Shown here piece by piece: positions 1 through 9,582 of a stretch of DNA of 64,000 nt; within the stretch, counting starts at the first letter, position 1; every line of letters starts with the position of its first letter. Position numbers and translations under genes: made by a program. The notes beneath the pieces are model-generated. The model did no database searches. It was not told the origin of the DNA and saw only the letters and a list, made by a program, of their open reading frames with translations. The stretch is from Liquorilactobacillus sicerae (GTDB lineage Bacteria > Bacillota > Bacilli > Lactobacillales > Lactobacillaceae), in the NCBI RefSeq assembly GCF_029916425.1, contig NZ_JAHAVQ010000004.1, positions 124,001-188,000 of the forward strand. Reading direction: 5' to 3'.

Positions 1-41
1 GCAGAATTAGTCAAACCTAAGGGATTTTTTTTAAGGTAGAC

Positions 42-70
42 TTGAAAAAAACTGGCAAAAAGTACATTAT
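42..70 (+). promoter_or_regulatory. Candidate promoter for gmk-rpoZ
   Basis: A TTGAAA at 42-47 lies 17 bases before CATTAT at 65-70 (4 of 6 to the -10 consensus). It is placed about 40 bases before the gmk start. The upstream gene is outside the window, so read-through cannot be excluded. Confidence 0.4.
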
Positions 71-107
71 AGAGTTAATAACTTTTTTTAGAGGAGAATC
101 AAGTAAG

Positions 108-728
108 ATGTCAAAAAGGGGAATGTTGATTGTTTTGTCCGGCCCTTCTGGAGTTGGTAAAGGAACGGTCAGAAAAGCAATTTTCGCACAGGATAATAAC
201 AAGTTTCATTATTCAATATCAATGACGACTAGGAAAATGAGACCTGGGGAAGTTAACGGGAAGGATTATTATTTTGTTAACAAAAAGGAGTTTGAAGCTG
301 AAATTTCGGCTGGTCAGATGTTAGAATATGCTCAGTATGTTGACAACTATTATGGTACCCCTTTAAAATATGTTAATGAGATGCTTGATGCTGGCAAAGA
401 TGTTTTTTTGGAAATTGAAGTTAATGGAGCAATGCAGGTCAGAAAAAAATGTCCAGATGGTTTGTTTATTTTCTTAACGCCGCCTGATTTGATGGAACTG
501 CGGCATCGGATTATTGAACGTGGGACAGATGATTTAGCAACTATTGATAAGCGGATGCATAAGGCAGTTGGTGAAATCGAAATGATGCAAAATTATGATT
601 ATGCAGTTGTTAATGATGAAGTTTTGGCGGCAGTCGAGAAAATTAAAACAATTATTCGTGCTGAACGTTGGCGAGTTAAGCGGTTTTTGCCAGACTATAA
701 GAAACAATTAGGAGATGTTTTAAAATGA
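108..728 (+). CDS. gmk: Guanylate kinase
   Basis: Phosphorylates GMP (and dGMP) to GDP using ATP, in cytosolic purine nucleotide supply. The 206-residue protein opens with the P-loop GPSGVGKGT at residues 12-20, followed by the GMP-binding stretch with STTR-like [11 protein letters not shown] and the DYYFV segment typical of the family. An upstream in-frame codon exists at 42, but the ATG at 108 sits behind AGAGGAG and gives the normal family length. The stop overlaps rpoZ by four bases (ATGA), so the two are translated from one message. The gmk-rpoZ-coaBC-priA order is the standard Firmicutes arrangement. Confidence 0.97.
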   Translation: MSKRGMLIVLSGPSGVGKGTVRKAIFAQDNNKFHYSISMTTRKMRPGEVNGKDYYFVNKKEFEAEISAGQMLEYAQYVDNYYGTPLKYVNEMLDAGKDVFLEIEVNGAMQVRKKCPDGLFIFLTPPDLMELRHRIIERGTDDLATIDKRMHKAVGEIEMMQNYDYAVVNDEVLAAVEKIKTIIRAERWRVKRFLPDYKKQLGDVLK

Positions 729-937
729 TTCTTTATCCATCAGTTGATGACCTTTTGGAAAAAGTTGACTCACGTTATATGTTGGTGATGTTGGCCAGTA
801 AACGTGCGCATGAGTTGGATGCAGGGGCTTTACCGCTCCTGACTAAATATCAGTCAGTTAAAAGCGTTGGAAGAGCGCTTGAGGAGATTGCTGCTGGTAA
901 ATTAGTGATCGATCCCGAAGAAAAGGAAAAATTGTAA
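725..937 (+). CDS. rpoZ: DNA-directed RNA polymerase omega subunit
   Basis: Small subunit that helps fold and stabilise the beta' subunit of RNA polymerase. The 70-residue protein begins [18 protein letters not shown] and has the conserved ASKRAHEL segment that contacts beta'. The length is normal for lactobacilli. It overlaps the gmk stop by four bases and is followed by a rho-independent terminator, so gmk-rpoZ forms a two-gene unit. Confidence 0.95.
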   Translation: MILYPSVDDLLEKVDSRYMLVMLASKRAHELDAGALPLLTKYQSVKSVGRALEEIAAGKLVIDPEEKEKL

Positions 938-954
938 TTGCTGATTTAAATCAG

Positions 955-996
955 GCTTAAAGCTGACATCTAATAAGACGCCAGCTTTTTTATTTA
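955..996 (+). terminator. Rho-independent terminator after rpoZ
   Basis: AAAGCTG at 959-965 pairs with CAGCTTT at 982-988 and is followed by a T-rich tract. It closes the gmk-rpoZ unit. Confidence 0.75.
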
Positions 997-1004
997 GCCT
1001 TTTC

Positions 1005-1013
1005 TGGTAAAAT
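1005..1013 (+). promoter_or_regulatory. Candidate extended -10 promoter for coaBC operon
   Basis: TGGTAAAAT (TGn plus a TAAAAT -10 box) lies just after the rpoZ terminator and about 30 bases before coaBC. No good -35 box is visible, which is acceptable for an extended -10 promoter. Confidence 0.45.
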
Positions 1014-1043
1014 AAAGATTGACTCAGCAAGGAGGAAAAAATT

Positions 1044-2237
1044 TTGAAGAAGAAAAAAATCTTAATTTGTTTAGCTGGTGGCATTGCTCTCTATAAAGCT
1101 GCACCGGTTATTCGGCAGCTCTTAAAAAATAATTTGGCAATTAAGATTGCTATGACACCGACAGCAGAAAAATTTGTCAGTGCTTTGACCTTTGCAAATT
1201 TGATCAAACAAAAAATCTATCGACAGCGAGATTGGTTCGAATCTGAAAAAGTGCTTCATGTTTTTCTTGCTGATTGGGCTGATGAAATAATTGTTATTCC
1301 GGCGACTGCCAACTTGATTGCCAAAATGGCGACGGGTTTGGCAGATGATTTAGTCAGTGCAATTTTGTTGGCAGCAAATTGTCCTAAATATGTTGTGCCG
1401 GCGATGAATGAAAAGATGCTCTTGAATCCGGCTACCCAACGCAATCTTACTTGGCTCAAAGAAAATGGCGTTAAACTAATGCCAACCAACAGTGGTCTTC
1501 TAGCTGAAGGTTACGCCGGCCGTGGCCGTTTGCCTGAGCCAGCAGCAATTTTAGCTTGGTTAAATGACCAGCAGCTGGTAAAACAAGATTTGAAGGGAAA
1601 GAAGGTCTTGGTTTCAGCTGGTCCAACTGTTGAAGCGATCGATCCAGTCCGCTACTTAACTAATCATTCTTCTGGAAAAATGGGCTACGCAATTGCCAAG
1701 GTCGCCCAAAAACGCGGTGCCCAAGTTACCCTGGTGAGTGGACCAACAAAATTATTTCCACCTACGGGAGTCACTTTAGTTCCGGTAACAACTGCTTTAC
1801 AAATGCAAGCTGAATTAGAAGATCACTATGAGTTAGCTGATTATGTTATTATGGCAGCAGCAGTAGCTGACTATCGGCCAGTAACAGCTGCTCAGCAGAA
1901 AATCAAAAAAGGTACTGTTAAAATCAGTTTACCGTTGGTTCGTAATCCGGATATTTTATTTGAACTGGGGCAAAAAAAGCAACGGCAGTTATTAGTTGGT
2001 TTCGCCGCTGAAACTCAGCAGTTACTGACTAACGCCCAAGAAAAATTGTGCAAAAAAAGGCTGGATCTTTTAGTGGCAAATGATGTCGCTCGACATGATA
2101 TTGGTTTTGGCAGCAATGAAAACGAGGTCTATTTTTTAAGTCCAACTGAGCAACCGCTGCATTTAGCCCAAACCAGTAAACAGCAAGTTGCTGAAAAACT
2201 TTTTGATTTGCTGGTAGCTATGTCAAAGAGGAAGTGA
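1044..2237 (+). CDS. coaBC: Bifunctional phosphopantothenoylcysteine decarboxylase / phosphopantothenate-cysteine ligase
   Basis: Carries out two steps of coenzyme A synthesis: joining cysteine to 4'-phosphopantothenate (CoaB, CTP-dependent) and decarboxylating the product (CoaC, FMN-dependent). The 397 residues split into an N-terminal flavoprotein half (to about 180) with His72 and PAMN at 119-122, and a C-terminal ligase half starting near 185 with SAGPT at 191-195 and NHSSGKMG at 207-214. The start is TTG at 1044, seven bases after AAGGAGG. The CoaC flap, usually ACGD-like with a catalytic Cys (Cys158 in E. coli), reads LLAEGYAGRGRLPEP, with Glu155 where Cys is expected. The gene overlaps priA. 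Confidence 0.93.
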   Translation: MKKKKILICLAGGIALYKAAPVIRQLLKNNLAIKIAMTPTAEKFVSALTFANLIKQKIYRQRDWFESEKVLHVFLADWADEIIVIPATANLIAKMATGLADDLVSAILLAANCPKYVVPAMNEKMLLNPATQRNLTWLKENGVKLMPTNSGLLAEGYAGRGRLPEPAAILAWLNDQQLVKQDLKGKKVLVSAGPTVEAIDPVRYLTNHSSGKMGYAIAKVAQKRGAQVTLVSGPTKLFPPTGVTLVPVTTALQMQAELEDHYELADYVIMAAAVADYRPVTAAQQKIKKGTVKISLPLVRNPDILFELGQKKQRQLLVGFAAETQQLLTNAQEKLCKKRLDLLVANDVARHDIGFGSNENEVYFLSPTEQPLHLAQTSKQQVAEKLFDLLVAMSKRK

Positions 2238-4654
2238 TGCATTTGCAATTAGCAGCAGTTATTGTTGATGTGCCAGCTCGTCAAACTGATCGTCCATTTA
2301 CCTATTTGATTGCTGAAAACTTAAGGGACAGTATTTTGCCAGGGATGCGGGTAGTCGTACCTTTTGGACGGGCTGACCGTTTGATCCAGGGATTTGTAGT
2401 GCAAGTTTTTTCAGTGAAGGCAGTGCCAACCAAGCTGAAAGCAATTTATGCAGTCCAAGATATTGAACCAGTTTTGAATAATGAAATGTTAGAATTAGCA
2501 CAGTGGCTGGCAGCGCGAACATTTTCGTTTCAGATTGCTTGTTTTCAAGCAATGTTGCCCAATGCTTTGCGGGGAAAAACCAAAAAACAATTAGTTGTTA
2601 CAGCGACCGATCAGTTAGCTCCAGAAATTGTCGAATTCATGGCTGGCGAACAAGCAAAAATAATTGATACTAAACAGCTACCTGTTGAACTCTTGAAAAA
2701 GATCCGTCAGGAAAAAAAAGCTGGAAAAATTGAAGTTCGTTATTTAGTTCAAGCGACGGCTAAACCGAGACAAACAAAAATTATCATTGGCCAACTGACT
2801 AGGACGCAGGCCCTTGAACAAAAACAGCGGCAGCGTAGTAATGCAGTTCAGCGGCTGCGTTTACTGGCATTTCTAGCAGAACATTATCAACAAGCAATCT
2901 CTAAAAGTGGCTTAGAAAAAAAGCTGGATTTATCAGCCGCAACTTTAAAAACTGCTGCTAATCAAGGCTGGTTAAAGATCCAAGAACGCCCGTTACGGCG
3001 GGAAACTTACGACTTAGCCGAGATTACGCCGACGCAGCCTAAAAAGTTATCAGCTGAACAAGCCACTGCTTACAAACAAGTGGCAACTGCTGTTGAGTCA
3101 CAGGCTGCAACGACTTTTTTGTTGGAAGGAGTGACCGGCAGCGGAAAGACCGAGGTTTATCTCCAATTGATCGAGTCAGCTTTGGAACAGCAACGCAGCG
3201 CATTATTGTTAGTTCCAGAAATTTCGCTGACTCCGCAAATGGTCGCCCAAGTCGTTGGTCGATTTGGTAATCAGGTTGCGTTGCTTCATAGTGGATTATC
3301 TGTGGGGGAGCGGCTTGATGAATGGCGTCGAATTGAAAATGATCAAGCTAAAGTAGTTGTTGGGGCTAGATCGGCAATTTTTGCACCAATTAAAAACTTA
3401 GGTATTATCATTATTGATGAAGAGCATGAAAGTAGCTATCAGCAGGACAATATGCCACGTTATCATGCACGTGATGTAGCCTTGTGGCGGAGTAAGTTTC
3501 ATCATTGCCCGGTTGTTCTTGGCAGTGCGACGCCTTCTTTAGAGTCACGTGCACGCGCCCAAAAAAAAGTTTATCACTGGTTGCGTTTGACTCAGCGGAT
3601 CAATACGAAGCCATTGCCAGAAGTTTCATTAATTGATATGCGTCAGGCAACAAAGATTAGTCGTGACCCTGACTTTTCGCCGCAGTTAATTGCTGCAGTC
3701 AAGCAAAAACTGCAGCAAAAAGAACAGATAATTTTATTGCTCAATCGCCGCGGTTACGCTTCTTTTGTGATGTGCCGGGATTGTGGCTTTGTTTTGAAAT
3801 GTCCAAACTGTGATATTACTTTGACTTTGCATAAGGATCAGCAAGTAATGAAATGTCATTATTGTGGCCATGAAGAAGCAATTCCTCATACTTGTCCTGC
3901 ATGTGGTGGACAGAAAATTCGTTATTATGGAACGGGTACGCAAAAGGTTCAAGAAAAACTAATCAAGTATTTTCCGACTAGCCGAATTTTACGAATGGAT
4001 GTCGATACGACTCGCAGAAAAGGAGCGCATGAGAAAATTTTAGCTGCCTTTGGTGCTCATCAAGCTGACATTTTATTAGGGACGCAAATGATTGCCAAGG
4101 GTCTTGATTATCCAGACGTGACTTTAGTTGGCGTCTTGAATGCTGATACTTCCTTGAGCTTGCCCGATTTTCGTGCTAGTGAGCAAACTTTTCAGTTGTT
4201 GACTCAAGTCAGTGGTCGGGCTGGTCGAGCTCAAAAAGAAGGCAAAGTGATTATTCAAACCTTTAATCCACAGCATTATGCTTTGCAGTTAGCTAAGAAG
4301 CAAGATTATGAACGCTTTTATGCTTTTGAAATGCAGTTGCGTCATCAAAGTGGCTATCCGCCATATTACTTTACAATTCAAATTGCAGCTAGTGCAATAA
4401 CTGAGAAAATAGCGTTCAAGGCTCTGCTCCAGGTGGCAGCTGAATTAAAAACTGTTTTAAGTCCGGCTGCTAAAATTTTAGGACCGGTGCCGCAGATGAT
4501 TTTAAAAATTAAAAATCGGTATCGTTATCAATTGATCATTAAGTATAAACATGAAGGAAAGCTAAATCAATATTTGCGGACTTTACTTGAAAAGAGCCAG
4601 CGTCAAACTGATTTACAGCTCGATATCGTTCGTGAACCGCATAATTTTATTTAA
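2234..4654 (+). CDS. priA: Primosomal replication restart helicase PriA
   Basis: A 3'-5' DNA helicase that recognises stalled forks and reloads the replicative helicase. The 806-residue protein has an N-terminal DNA-binding domain, a Walker A GVTGSGKTE, a DEEH box (IIDEEHES), and a zinc-binding insert with eight cysteines arranged as CxxC pairs (CRDCG, CPNC, CHYCG, CPACG). The conserved QMIAKGLDYPDVTLVGV segment marks the second RecA-like domain. Translation starts at GTG 2234, overlapping the coaBC stop; the adjacent ATG at 2237 is an equal alternative. Confidence 0.97.
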   Translation: MMHLQLAAVIVDVPARQTDRPFTYLIAENLRDSILPGMRVVVPFGRADRLIQGFVVQVFSVKAVPTKLKAIYAVQDIEPVLNNEMLELAQWLAARTFSFQIACFQAMLPNALRGKTKKQLVVTATDQLAPEIVEFMAGEQAKIIDTKQLPVELLKKIRQEKKAGKIEVRYLVQATAKPRQTKIIIGQLTRTQALEQKQRQRSNAVQRLRLLAFLAEHYQQAISKSGLEKKLDLSAATLKTAANQGWLKIQERPLRRETYDLAEITPTQPKKLSAEQATAYKQVATAVESQAATTFLLEGVTGSGKTEVYLQLIESALEQQRSALLLVPEISLTPQMVAQVVGRFGNQVALLHSGLSVGERLDEWRRIENDQAKVVVGARSAIFAPIKNLGIIIIDEEHESSYQQDNMPRYHARDVALWRSKFHHCPVVLGSATPSLESRARAQKKVYHWLRLTQRINTKPLPEVSLIDMRQATKISRDPDFSPQLIAAVKQKLQQKEQIILLLNRRGYASFVMCRDCGFVLKCPNCDITLTLHKDQQVMKCHYCGHEEAIPHTCPACGGQKIRYYGTGTQKVQEKLIKYFPTSRILRMDVDTTRRKGAHEKILAAFGAHQADILLGTQMIAKGLDYPDVTLVGVLNADTSLSLPDFRASEQTFQLLTQVSGRAGRAQKEGKVIIQTFNPQHYALQLAKKQDYERFYAFEMQLRHQSGYPPYYFTIQIAASAITEKIAFKALLQVAAELKTVLSPAAKILGPVPQMILKIKNRYRYQLIIKYKHEGKLNQYLRTLLEKSQRQTDLQLDIVREPHNFI

Positions 4655-4674
4655 AAGACCAAGGAGGAATCATT

Positions 4675-5628
4675 TTGGCAACAATTATTTTTATGGGAAC
4701 GCCCACTTTTGCTGCAGAAATTTTGCAGGGAATCTTAACCAAAACTGATCACCAGGTTGTAGGCGTTGTTACACAACCTGATCGTTATACCGGTCGAAAG
4801 AAAGTTTTAACGGCTTCACCAGTTAAACAACTGGCTGAAAAATATCGGCTGAAAGTTTATCAACCGGAAAAACTATCACGTAGCCAGGAATTGACTGAAT
4901 TGCTGGATTTGCAGGCGGATTTGATTATTACAGCTGCCTATGGGCAATTTTTGCCGGAGAAACTGATCAAAAGCGTAAAAATTGCAGCGATTAATGTTCA
5001 TGGGTCACTGTTGCCGAAATATCGCGGTGGAGCTCCAATTCAATATTCATTGATCAATAGCGATCAACAAACGGGGATTACTTTGATTTATATGACCAAG
5101 AAAATGGATGCCGGCGAAATGTTAGCGCAAAAGACAATTAAAATCATGCCTGAAGATGATGCTGGCAGCTTATTTAAAAAGTTAAGCACAGTCGGCGAGC
5201 AGCTGTTATTGCAAGAACTGCCGGCAATTATTGCTCGGCAGGTGCCGGCTGTTGCTCAAGATGAAGCAGCAGTAACTTTTGCACCGATCATTACTTCGGC
5301 GCAAGAAAGACTTTCATTAACAATGACTGCTCAGCAGCTGGATGGGATGATCCGGGCTTTACGACCGCAGCCGGGGGCCTATTTTGCCAATTTTGCCGGA
5401 AAAAGGACAAAAATTTGGCAAATCAAGCCGCTGCCTGAAAAAACTGAATTGGCAGCTGGCCAAATCGTAGCAGTTGATCATCAGTTGTTAAAAATTGCTG
5501 CTGCTAAGGGAACAGTTTACCAGCTTGAAGTCTTACAACCGGCAGGGAAAGCTAAACAAATCATCAAAGATTATTTAAATGGTCAAGGACAAAATTTGAC
5601 AGCAAAGCAGAGGTTGATCATTGAATGA
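4675..5628 (+). CDS. fmt: Methionyl-tRNA formyltransferase
   Basis: Formylates methionyl-initiator tRNA using 10-formyltetrahydrofolate. The 317-residue protein carries the family signature HGSLLPKYRGGAPIQ with the catalytic His and the DAGEML segment, followed by a C-terminal OB-like domain. The start is TTG at 4675 after AAGGAGG. It lies between priA and rsmB as in many Firmicutes, and its stop overlaps rsmB by four bases (ATGA). Its counterpart, peptide deformylase, is encoded at about 61.5 kb. Confidence 0.97.
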   Translation: MATIIFMGTPTFAAEILQGILTKTDHQVVGVVTQPDRYTGRKKVLTASPVKQLAEKYRLKVYQPEKLSRSQELTELLDLQADLIITAAYGQFLPEKLIKSVKIAAINVHGSLLPKYRGGAPIQYSLINSDQQTGITLIYMTKKMDAGEMLAQKTIKIMPEDDAGSLFKKLSTVGEQLLLQELPAIIARQVPAVAQDEAAVTFAPIITSAQERLSLTMTAQQLDGMIRALRPQPGAYFANFAGKRTKIWQIKPLPEKTELAAGQIVAVDHQLLKIAAAKGTVYQLEVLQPAGKAKQIIKDYLNGQGQNLTAKQRLIIE

Positions 5629-6944
5629 AGACAAATACTTCTTTGTATCAGACAACCCGTTATTTAGCAGTCGAGATCTTGACACGAATTCAGCAGGAGA
5701 ATTCTTATTCAAATATTTTATTAAATCAGACTTTAATGAAATATCAACTAACAGTTCAAGATGCAAATCTATTGACTAAGATCGTTTATGGAACTTTGCA
5801 ACAACAACTGACCCTTGAATATTGGCTGGATCCGTTTATCAAGCAGAAAAAAGTTTTGCCCTGGGTCAAAGAACTTCTCTTGAGTGCTCTTTTTCAACTT
5901 CAATATTTGGATCGTATTCCGGCCCGAGCTGTTTTGGATGAATCGATCAAAATTGCGAAAGCTAAGGGACATGATGGTATTCGCAAATTTGTTACTGGTG
6001 TCTTGCACGCAATTTTGCGTAGTCAACTACCTGATCCGCAAAAAATTGCTGATCCATTTAAGAAAGCTCAGATCGTTTACAGTGTGCCAGCATGGCTGGT
6101 CAACCAGTTGGTTAAAGAAAATGGTTGGAAAAAAACTAATTTACTCTTAAGTTCGATCAATCAGCCGCCACATCAAGCAATTCGCGTCAATACTTCAAAA
6201 ATCAGTTTACAGCAGGCCAAAAAGGTTCTGACCGTGGCAGGTTTCACTTGTCGGCGTAGCCAGTTAAGTCCGACTAGTTTGATCATTCAAAGCGGCTTTG
6301 CTGGTAATAGTCAGTTATTTAAAAATGGATCAATCGTTTTTCAGGATGAAAGTGCTGCTTGTGTTGTGGCTTCAATGGAACTTAAAGCCAATCAAAAGGT
6401 TTTAGATGCTTGTGCTGCTCCAGGTGGCAAAACACTGCAAATTGCAGATCAGTTAGAAACGGGGCATGTTTGGGCCTTGGACATTCATGAGCACAAAGTG
6501 AAATTGATCAAAAAAAATGCAGTTCGTTGTGGCTTGCAAGCTAAGGTAACCGCTCAAAAACTAGATGCTCGCTTAGCTGCCACAAAGTTTGTGGCTGGCT
6601 ATTTTGATCAGATTTTGTTAGATGCCCCTTGTTCTGGAATTGGCTTGCTGCGTCGAAAGCCGGAAATCAGATATCGCAAAGATTTGCAAGATGTTAATAC
6701 TTTAAGCACACTGCAACTGAATTTGCTGGAAAATTTAGCACCATTAGTAAAACTCCATGGTAAAATTACTTATAGTACTTGTACAATCATGCAAGCAGAA
6801 AATCAACAAGTAATTAAGAGCTTTTTGAAGAAACATCCGCAGTTTAGCCTGCAGGATCCAAGGAAAATCGGTCGGATAATTTTTCCAGATGATTATGAAA
6901 CAGATGGCTTTTTCATAGCTAATTTGATAAAAAATGCGGATTAA
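5625..6944 (+). CDS. rsmB: 16S rRNA (cytosine-967 C5)-methyltransferase
   Basis: Methylates C967 of 16S rRNA with S-adenosylmethionine. The 439 residues comprise an N-terminal NusB-like RNA-binding domain and a C-terminal Rossmann methyltransferase domain with the SAM loop DACAAPGGKT, motif IV DAPCSG and motif VI YSTCT, which hold the two cysteines of the m5C mechanism. The length matches the Sun/RsmB family. It is translationally coupled to fmt and followed 14 bases later by the phosphatase gene. Confidence 0.96.
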   Translation: MKTNTSLYQTTRYLAVEILTRIQQENSYSNILLNQTLMKYQLTVQDANLLTKIVYGTLQQQLTLEYWLDPFIKQKKVLPWVKELLLSALFQLQYLDRIPARAVLDESIKIAKAKGHDGIRKFVTGVLHAILRSQLPDPQKIADPFKKAQIVYSVPAWLVNQLVKENGWKKTNLLLSSINQPPHQAIRVNTSKISLQQAKKVLTVAGFTCRRSQLSPTSLIIQSGFAGNSQLFKNGSIVFQDESAACVVASMELKANQKVLDACAAPGGKTLQIADQLETGHVWALDIHEHKVKLIKKNAVRCGLQAKVTAQKLDARLAATKFVAGYFDQILLDAPCSGIGLLRRKPEIRYRKDLQDVNTLSTLQLNLLENLAPLVKLHGKITYSTCTIMQAENQQVIKSFLKKHPQFSLQDPRKIGRIIFPDDYETDGFFIANLIKNAD

Positions 6945-6958
6945 TTGGGGGCAATCGT

Positions 6959-7711
6959 GTGAGTTTTGCATTTAAAAGTGATATCGGCAAGGTGCGCAAG
7001 AAAAATGAAGACTATGTTGACGTGTTTGAAAACCAAGCAGGAGTGATTTTTGGAGTTGTTGCTGACGGACTTGGTGGGCATCAAGGTGGTGACGTAGCTT
7101 CAGAAATGGCAGTTTCTCATCTTGGTCATTTTTTTGAGAAAACTAATTTTTCTGATCCTCAAGCAGGTGCTCATTGGTTAGAAACTCAAGTCAAAGAAGA
7201 GAATCAGTTGATTTTGCAACGTGCGAATCAATACAGTGATTTGATGGGAATGGGGACAACGCTAGTATGTGGTCTTTTTTTTGAGAAACAAACAGTGTTG
7301 GCTAATATCGGTGACAGCCGTGGCTATTTGTTGAGGGATGGTGAATTATTTCAACTGACAGAAGATCACTCATTAGTAAATGAGTTGTTTAAACGTGGGG
7401 AGATTAGTGCAGAGCAAGCCAAGCATCACCCTAAAAAAAACATTATTACCCGGACTTTAGGTGTTTCAAAAGAGGCGGCTTTAGATCAACATTTAATCAA
7501 CTTTCAGCCTAATGATTTATTCTTATTATGTACAGATGGTTTAACTAATATGCTTGAAGATCAAGAAATCAAAAAAATCTTGACAACAACTGAATCATTA
7601 ACGACGAAGTGCAAGCTTTTGATTGATCGCGCTAATAAAATGGGCGGTAAAGATAACATTACCGTTTTATTAGCCTTAGTCGCTAGCAAAGACGAGGTGG
7701 ATGAAAAATGA
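6959..7711 (+). CDS. stp: PP2C-type serine/threonine protein phosphatase
   Basis: Metal-dependent phosphatase that reverses phosphorylation by the neighbouring PASTA kinase. The 250-residue cytosolic protein has the PP2C motifs: RKKNEDY near the start, VADGLGGHQGG (metal-binding Asp), NIGDSRGY, LCTDGL and GGKDNITVLL at the C-terminus. The start is GTG at 6959 behind TTGGGGG. It overlaps the kinase start by four bases (ATGA), which fits stoichiometric co-expression of the pair. Confidence 0.95.
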   Translation: MSFAFKSDIGKVRKKNEDYVDVFENQAGVIFGVVADGLGGHQGGDVASEMAVSHLGHFFEKTNFSDPQAGAHWLETQVKEENQLILQRANQYSDLMGMGTTLVCGLFFEKQTVLANIGDSRGYLLRDGELFQLTEDHSLVNELFKRGEISAEQAKHHPKKNIITRTLGVSKEAALDQHLINFQPNDLFLLCTDGLTNMLEDQEIKKILTTTESLTTKCKLLIDRANKMGGKDNITVLLALVASKDEVDEK

Positions 7712-9570
7712 GAGCGGGCTATGTTTTAAATGAGCGCTATCAAGTCAAAAAAAGCTTAGGTGAAGGCGGAATGGCTAACGTTTATTTGGCCCGAGATTTA
7801 ATTTTGCATCGCCCGGTGGCTGTCAAATTAATGCGTTTGGATCTGAGGGATGATGCTGCTTCAATTCGGAGGTTTCAGCGCGAAGCCATCTCGTTAACTA
7901 AACTAAGTCATCCTAATATTGTCAGTATTTACGATGTTGGTGAAGATAATGGAATGCAATACTTGGTTACAGAATATGTTGAAGGTACAGATTTAAAAAA
8001 TTATATTGCCGAAAAATTTCCGATTCCTTTTGAAAAGGTTGTAAATATTATGGCGCAAATTTTAGCTGCAGTTGCGCATGCGCATGCTCATGAGATAATT
8101 CATCGGGATTTAAAGCCACAAAATATTTTGATTAATCGTCAAGGACATGTTAAAATTACTGACTTTGGGATCGCTTTGGCTAGTGGTGATTCATTGACAC
8201 AAACTAATACTTTGATGGGCTCGGTACATTATCTATCTCCCGAGCAAGCACGGGGCAGTGTAGTCACCAAACAGTCGGATCTTTATTCACTGGGAATCAT
8301 TTTATTTGAATTACTGACTGGGCAGGTTCCATTTCAAGGCGAGACAGCGGTTTCAATTGCTTTAAAACATTCACAAAGTCAAATGCCATCAGTTCGCAAG
8401 CTCAACCCGGCGATTCCGCAAGCACTTGAAAATGTTATTTTGCATGCAACTGCTAAAGATCTACATAATCGTTATCAAACAGCGCAAGAAATGGCTGACG
8501 ACTTAAAAACAGTTTTATCACCAGCTCGAAAAAATGAAGCGCGTTGGCAACCGCAAGATCTTGATGATGAAACTAAGTTGCTTGAACCACTTGATTCTAC
8601 AAAGAAAACGACTAAAAAAACTCCTAAAAAGCCAGTTAAAAAGATCAAAAAGAAATTGTTAATTTTTGGAATCATTTTTGCAGTTTTTTTACTTATTTTA
8701 TTGATTTTAGCATTAGTTTTCCGTTCAAATTCAGTTAAGGTTCCTAATTTAGGTGGAATGAGTCCTAATGAAGCGGCGGCAACTTTAAATGAAAAACACC
8801 TAAAATTGGGTAAAATCAAGCATCAGTACAGTAATAAGTATTATCATGGTCAAGTAATTCGGACATTACCAGCAGCAAAAACTTCAGTTAGGCAATCATC
8901 TGAAGTAAACCTGATAGTTTCACGTGGACCGCAAAAGGTTAAATTTGGTGATTATCGCGGTCAATCTTTTAAGAAAATTAAAAAGAAGCTTGAAAAAAAA
9001 GGTGTAACAGTCTTAAAATCAGAACATTATTCTAATACCGTTGCAGCTGGTGAAATTATCAAGCAAAGTCTTTCGCCGGACCATCGAGTAATTTTGAAAA
9101 ATACAACGGTAACTTTTACAGTCAGTTCAGGTAGAAGATCGGTTAGAATTAGAGATTTGACAGGTTATACGCGAAAAAGCGTTGAGGATTACGCAGAGGA
9201 GTTAGGACTTGTATTGCATGCTGAATGGGAGAATGATGATCATAGTGACCAAAGTGATACAGATTTGGCTGTAGCTCAGCAGCCAACTGCTGGAACGCGT
9301 TTAAAATCTGGCAGTACTTTAACAGTCTTTTTTTCCGCTGCAGATACAAATCGAACAAGTAGCGGGCAAACGACTGCTACTGTTCCAAGTCAAAGTCAGA
9401 CTTCAAATGCATCTTCATCGGCAACTGAGACGAGTTCATCAGCTAATAGTTCGTCAGCTAAAAGTAACCCACAAACCTCTTCAAATGCAGCCAGCAGCAG
9501 TTCCAGTGCTAACAGCAGTTCCAGTAGCGCATCGGTTACGACAGCTTCTAATCCAAGCAGTGGACAATAA
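7708..9570 (+). CDS. prkC: PASTA-domain serine/threonine protein kinase
   Basis: Membrane kinase that senses muropeptides or lipid II and phosphorylates division and wall proteins. Of 620 residues, about 10-270 are a Hanks-type kinase: glycine loop GEGGMA, Lys40, HRDLKPQN with Asp134, DFG at 152-154. A lysine-rich juxtamembrane stretch precedes one membrane helix (about 317-338). Three extracellular PASTA repeats span about 343-548. The last 70 residues are a low-complexity Ser/Thr/Asn/Ala tail, longer than in most homologues. It is coupled to the phosphatase gene. Confidence 0.96.
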   Translation: MRAGYVLNERYQVKKSLGEGGMANVYLARDLILHRPVAVKLMRLDLRDDAASIRRFQREAISLTKLSHPNIVSIYDVGEDNGMQYLVTEYVEGTDLKNYIAEKFPIPFEKVVNIMAQILAAVAHAHAHEIIHRDLKPQNILINRQGHVKITDFGIALASGDSLTQTNTLMGSVHYLSPEQARGSVVTKQSDLYSLGIILFELLTGQVPFQGETAVSIALKHSQSQMPSVRKLNPAIPQALENVILHATAKDLHNRYQTAQEMADDLKTVLSPARKNEARWQPQDLDDETKLLEPLDSTKKTTKKTPKKPVKKIKKKLLIFGIIFAVFLLILLILALVFRSNSVKVPNLGGMSPNEAAATLNEKHLKLGKIKHQYSNKYYHGQVIRTLPAAKTSVRQSSEVNLIVSRGPQKVKFGDYRGQSFKKIKKKLEKKGVTVLKSEHYSNTVAAGEIIKQSLSPDHRVILKNTTVTFTVSSGRRSVRIRDLTGYTRKSVEDYAEELGLVLHAEWENDDHSDQSDTDLAVAQQPTAGTRLKSGSTLTVFFSAADTNRTSSGQTTATVPSQSQTSNASSSATETSSSANSSSAKSNPQTSSNAASSSSSANSSSSSASVTTASNPSSGQ

Positions 9571-9582
9571 AAGGGGGACTCC

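Noticed and set aside
8475..8819. 114-residue open frame on the minus strand inside prkC
   Set aside because: It is antisense to the conserved kinase linker and membrane region, has no ribosome site, and its composition mirrors the lysine-rich sense strand.
9357..9570. Tandem DNA repeat as a mobile or regulatory element
   Set aside because: The repetitive sequence is explained by low-complexity Ser/Ala/Asn codons of the prkC tail in frame.
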